From: a virus
Length of the DNA stretch: 43,744 nt
Virus record (IMG/VR): IMGVR_UViG_3300005253_000041
Coordinates: 1 to 43,744 of that record
Strand: one strand, 5' to 3'
Shown here: piece by piece, positions 40,468 through 43,744 of the stretch
Layout: every line of letters begins with the position of its first letter
Position numbering within the stretch: position 1 is the first letter of the stretch
The notes under the pieces: model-generated
Told to the model about the DNA's origin: nothing
The model's input: only the letters and a program-made list of their open reading frames with translations
Database searches by the model: none
Position numbers and translations under genes: made by a program

Positions 40468-42164
40468 TATTGGTATCTATTGTAGTCTGGCATCTGCCTG
40501 ACTGAACCAGCAGTAAAGTCTCCAATGTACTGTTTCCTATCTCTCCAGATAGAATACACCTCATTCCTACGCTCATTAGCCTCAAGCCTAAACCTATCAC
40601 TCATAGCTAAGGCAGTACTAGCAGCATTAGCATACTGAGCTGCCTCCTGCATATAGCCATTTATCTTACCTAGCCTACCTTCAACCTCCCTAGCAAAGAC
40701 ACTAGATATATTGACATAACCTGCTCCCTGCTCTATGTATGTTCTAAGATTCGCTATCCTTACATTAGCCTCTGCAACTAGTCCACTGAAGAGCTGAACA
40801 GATGTTCTGGCATACTCAGCATAAGCTAGTGAAACAGATGTTCCTTCACCACCAGTAGCAGGAACATTCAGAGTAGCATCTCCATCGTCTAGATACTTCT
40901 TAGCTGAAGGGGCAGTATCACCTGTTAGGTAAGTAGCAGCTAGGTCAAGAGCAGTCTCAATAGCAGTTCTCAGTTCAGCTATATCATCAGTTATATCCTG
41001 TAGTATACCAGCAGCATCAGCACTGCTATTATTATCTAGATACTTCTGAACTCTACTCAGAGCAGTCTCTAGTGCTGTATACTCCCCATTAGCTGCCGTC
41101 AGGTCTGTCCTAACACTAGCCATATCTGTCAGTGCCTGATGCTCATGCTTCAGAGCATATATGTATAAGGCATAGGCACCAGCTGCTAGCAGTACTGTGT
41201 CTTCCAAGAATCCTGGAGCAGAGCTGGGAGAATACTCTCCAGGCGGTTGGTGTCTAGCATCATAGTATATCCTATACTGTCTATCCTCAGCCCACTGGAC
41301 TTGGTCACCTGACTCGCCACTACCAGTAGCGACATAGTAGTTAGCAAAAGTATCGCCAGTTATGAATGTCTGAGGAATATCGCCTACAGGATACTCTACC
41401 CTCTGGACTCTAATAAGACCTGGCATGTTGCTTATGTCAATTCCAATCTGACTTTTAGTATAAGCGAATGTGCTAGTCTCTCCAGCTACTATATCTCCTC
41501 CGCTAATAGCCTTTACCCTACCAGTAGCATAGTCTATATAGAAGTCAGTATTGCGAACTATGTCATTACTATCAGTATCGGTAGCAGTTTCACTAGCCCA
41601 CTTGATAGGACTGTTAGCTAGATACACCCAGACAGTAGTATAAGCAGCATAGCCAATATCTAGTACATCATCAGCTCCATTACCTGCTATCTGGTCTATC
41701 TCTACCTGATACACATCTTTGAAGTACTTCAGTCCAGACCATACTTTATCTCCACCCTTAGTAAAGTGAAATACTTCCTGTAGTGCCTGGTTGTCCTTAT
41801 CTACACCATCTACTACTAAGGTTAGACCAGTTATGCTATCATTAGCATCAGTTATAGTTATCTGTAAAGGTCTTGGCACATCAGGCTGACCATCTATGGT
41901 AGCAGTGTCTCCAGCTGAAGATGATGTAAGAGCTTCATCAGCTACTATCGCATCAGCACTAGTATCAGCTGGAAAGACTACTGACTCACCAGTTACAGCA
42001 AACTGCAGGCTGTCCTCATATATCTTCTCATCTGGCAAGAAGCGGCTAAGGTCTGAGTATGCTCTATCAATACAGCGGTTAAGTTCAGCATCAGACCATA
42101 AGGCACCTGAGTCCTTCAAGTCAAGCCTAAGGTCACCTCGCATCTGAAGTTTTGTCTTGCTCAT
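40467..42164 (-). CDS. Adaptor-like structural protein
   Basis: 565 residues. The first 45 residues (TKLQMRGDLRLDLKDSGALW then SDAELNRCIDRAYSDLSRFL) match the start of phage head-to-tail adaptor proteins. A beta-rich insert (50-310) and a long coiled-coil C-terminus (about 330-550) follow. It is much longer than simple adaptors and may also form part of the tail stump. Overlaps the next upstream gene by 32 bases. Confidence 0.65.
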   Translation of the reverse strand: MSKTKLQMRGDLRLDLKDSGALWSDAELNRCIDRAYSDLSRFLPDEKIYEDSLQFAVTGESVVFPADTSADAIVADEALTSSSAGDTATIDGQPDVPRPLQITITDANDSITGLTLVVDGVDKDNQALQEVFHFTKGGDKVWSGLKYFKDVYQVEIDQIAGNGADDVLDIGYAAYTTVWVYLANSPIKWASETATDTDSNDIVRNTDFYIDYATGRVKAISGGDIVAGETSTFAYTKSQIGIDISNMPGLIRVQRVEYPVGDIPQTFITGDTFANYYVATGSGESGDQVQWAEDRQYRIYYDARHQPPGEYSPSSAPGFLEDTVLLAAGAYALYIYALKHEHQALTDMASVRTDLTAANGEYTALETALSRVQKYLDNNSSADAAGILQDITDDIAELRTAIETALDLAATYLTGDTAPSAKKYLDDGDATLNVPATGGEGTSVSLAYAEYARTSVQLFSGLVAEANVRIANLRTYIEQGAGYVNISSVFAREVEGRLGKINGYMQEAAQYANAASTALAMSDRFRLEANERRNEVYSIWRDRKQYIGDFTAGSVRQMPDYNRYQ

Positions 42165-42357
42165 TTACTACCTCCTTATTGCTGTTCAGGCTCTTTAGCA
42201 AGTCCAATGCTCCCTGATTCTTTAGAGCCTCATTGATTAGGAGCTGTTGCCTTTGTTGGAGTTGGTTTATCCCTCTCTGTATCTCGGATAACTCCTCCCC
42301 AATCTTCTGAGCCTCAGTCTTTAGTTTTGCTTCCTGTTCCTTTATATCAATTTCCAT
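42133..42357 (-). CDS. Coiled-coil small protein
   Basis: 74 residues, almost wholly a charged coiled coil (EEQ/KLKTE repeats, GINQLQQRQQLLINEAL). Behind AAAGGAGG. Follows the fibre block. Probably a small tail or chaperone-like protein. Confidence 0.6.
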   Translation of the reverse strand: MEIDIKEQEAKLKTEAQKIGEELSEIQRGINQLQQRQQLLINEALKNQGALDLLKSLNSNKEVVNEQDKTSDAR

Positions 42358-42375
42358 AGTTCCTCCTTTATGTTA

Positions 42376-42552
42376 TTACCCCCCTGCTTGTCTTAGTTCT
42401 ACTTTTAGGTTGTCAAACTCAGGAGCTAAATCTCTTGGTATTAGCTCCTCTAAAGCTGCCCTAGTTACCTTTAGAGTAGTCAATTCCTTATCAGTAACAG
42501 TATCACTATCAATTGTAACTATTCCCTTGGGTGTGTGAAACTGAATTATCAT
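42376..42552 (-). CDS. 58-residue protein following the fibre gene
   Basis: ATG at 42552 behind GGAGGACAGC, overlapping the fibre stop by 4 bases. An upstream in-frame ATG at 42564 has no such site. IVTIDSDTVTDKEL and RAALEELIPRDLAPE suggest a small alpha/beta fold. It could be a fibre-assembly helper, judged from position. Confidence 0.6.
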   Translation of the reverse strand: MIIQFHTPKGIVTIDSDTVTDKELTTLKVTRAALEELIPRDLAPEFDNLKVELRQAGG

Positions 42553-43744
42553 GCTGTCCTCCAAAATGCTATTGAGTGAAGATTTATATAGTAGCTACTG
42601 GAACTCCCATTCTTACCATCCACTATTATCTTTATATCCTTGAATCCAGATGTAGCCACAGAGATAGAGGTCTGCGAGAATACCACAGCTTCTATAGTAG
42701 AACCACTATACCAATCAAAACTAGCTACCTCCGCAGCATCAATATAGATGTCTCCTATGCCATACACATTTTGGGTTCTTCCTAAAATCCGTAGAGTGTA
42801 TGTCCCTGCTGCTAGATAAACCTTATAAGTGACATTATCCCCATCAGCTTGAGTGGGGTTCCAAAACCTAGTGTTTAAGGCAAAGACTGAATCTATAGAA
42901 ATAACCCAAGTGCCCTGTCCAATACTATTATAGTTCCATGGCAGTAGCGTAAGATGCCCCTCAACAGCCTCTCCACCAGCCTCATCAGCCTCAGCAGGAA
43001 CTCCTGCCACACCCTTCCATATCTTGCCTGTTGTGAGTGTCGGCATCTCAGCGATAAGATGCCTTGTTCCCTTTATTAGTGGGTCTCCAGCAGCACCGGG
43101 AGCGGCAAACTTGGCTCTAGCCGACCCATCCCTGATTACCAACTTACTAGCTGTTGCTACTGAAGTAGCACCTGCTTCGGCAGCAGCTAGGGCTTCTGTA
43201 TCAAGAACATGTTGGTCATCGGCTAGTAATCCTGATAAGGCAGCAACACTAATCTCATCTCCACCTATGTCCTGATGAGATGCCTTATGAGCCTGTGGAG
43301 CATTAGAACCAGTAACATCTGCCCCATCAGCTACATTAAGGTCTCCTAGTATCTCAGTCTTGTCTCTTCCCTCTAATCCATTAGCTGTAAATCTAGCATA
43401 GTCAGTAGCAACAGGGGTAACTTGGTCTACCGTAAGAATAGCATTATCAGTTATCGCCTGAGCATGACCCGTAATAGCAGCAGCACCCATCCCAAAGGTA
43501 GGCATAACAAGGGCAGCACCAGTATTCGTTACCGTCCCATCCAGTACAGGTGCGGTTATGGTTACACCATCTATAGTCCCACCATTTATGTCAAAGGCAC
43601 TGCCCTCTATCTCAATAGCACCAGCTGTTAGCTTGCCTTGTAAGGTTGTAGCACCAAAGTTATCTACTGTAAACCTTGAAGCAGAACCATCAAAGAGACC
43701 ATATCTTGTTTGTTTACCATTATAGATGTCAACATCCCTAAACC
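42549..43744 (-). CDS. Tail fibre, C-terminal part (continuation of 1-1754)
   Basis: Continues from base 1 (= 43624) and ends with TGA at 42549. The stretch HKASHQDIGGDEISVAALSG is a second fibre-type linker motif. The last ~150 residues, after PWNYNSIGQGTWVIS, form a beta domain (YKVYLAAGTYTLRILGR, then GFKDIKIIVDGKNG) of the kind that ends receptor-binding proteins. Bases 43624-43744 repeat the window start. Confidence 0.88.
   Translation of the reverse strand, partial: FRDVDIYNGKQTRYGLFDGSASRFTVDNFGATTLQGKLTAGAIEIEGSAFDINGGTIDGVTITAPVLDGTVTNTGAALVMPTFGMGAAAITGHAQAITDNAILTVDQVTPVATDYARFTANGLEGRDKTEILGDLNVADGADVTGSNAPQAHKASHQDIGGDEISVAALSGLLADDQHVLDTEALAAAEAGATSVATASKLVIRDGSARAKFAAPGAAGDPLIKGTRHLIAEMPTLTTGKIWKGVAGVPAEADEAGGEAVEGHLTLLPWNYNSIGQGTWVISIDSVFALNTRFWNPTQADGDNVTYKVYLAAGTYTLRILGRTQNVYGIGDIYIDAAEVASFDWYSGSTIEAVVFSQTSISVATSGFKDIKIIVDGKNGSSSSYYINLHSIAFWRTA
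43624..43744. repeat. Terminal direct repeat, right copy
   Basis: Identical to bases 1-121. Supports a circular map of about 43,623 bp, as described for the left copy. Confidence 0.95.

Noticed and set aside
1-43744. Enzymes making a modified-base genome (PurZ, DatZ or similar) as the reason for missing GATC
   Set aside because: No gene with the expected motifs was found. The deaminase and methyltransferase do not by themselves imply base replacement.
1-43744. tRNA genes, CRISPR arrays, insertion sequences or integrase/attachment sites
   Set aside because: No cloverleaf, spaced repeat array, transposase or recombinase motif was seen on either strand.

Overview
The window is the complete genome of a tailed bacteriophage, presented as a linear copy of a circular map. 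Its last 121 bases repeat its first 121. A 943-codon tail-fibre gene reads in frame across that join, so the genome is a closed circle or is circularly permuted, about 43,623 bp long. There is a portal gene, a large terminase and a tail hub, but no tape-measure gene. A giant 1,896-residue protein lies between the portal and the scaffold. I read this as a podovirus-like virion with an ejected internal protein; that is inference. The host cannot be named. Seven promoters fit a bacterial housekeeping sigma factor (TTGACA, 17-bp spacer, extended -10), Shine-Dalgarno sites are strong, and a GAAC-N4-GTTC site matches the LexA box of Gram-positive bacteria and relatives. Codon use favours ATA, CTA and AGA/AGG.

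Layout: two divergent transcription units start from back-to-back promoters at 20135-20240 and meet at about 40210-40270. The leftward (late) unit runs from 20118 to 1, crosses the join and ends at 40273. In order it encodes a small-terminase candidate, an Arg-rich peptide, an XhlA-like holin candidate, large terminase, a zinc/HTH protein, portal, the giant protein, scaffold and major capsid (with their own promoter at 9326-9354), a decoration-protein candidate, small head/tail proteins, tail hub, a seven-repeat propeller protein, two small tail proteins, tail fibre, two small proteins, an adaptor-like protein and a one-helix membrane protein.

The rightward (early) unit starts with about thirty small genes at 20250-29864. 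Many are zinc ribbons; others include a SLOG/DUF2493 protein, an HNH nuclease and a possible ADP-ribosyltransferase-fold protein. A RepA-like helicase follows at 29864. The replication and recombination block (31770-39570) encodes a Cas4-like nuclease, a RecA-like ATPase of Sak4 type, RNase H, an ERCC4 nuclease, a DNA methyltransferase, a dCMP deaminase and a family A DNA polymerase. These probably act together: the helicase and polymerase copy DNA, the two nucleases and ATPase process and recombine ends, RNase H removes RNA, and the deaminase feeds dTTP synthesis. No integrase, prophage repressor, RNA polymerase, tRNA, CRISPR array or recognisable endolysin was seen.

The most unusual features are: no GATC anywhere in my read-through, alongside abundant CTAG; two nuclease genes that appear to start at ATT; a 545-bp non-coding region (22585-23129) rich in hairpins, with a LexA-type box and a perfect 28-bp palindrome; a possible +1 frameshift in the ADP-ribosyltransferase-like gene; and atypical catalytic motifs in the polymerase, ERCC4 nuclease and RNase H.
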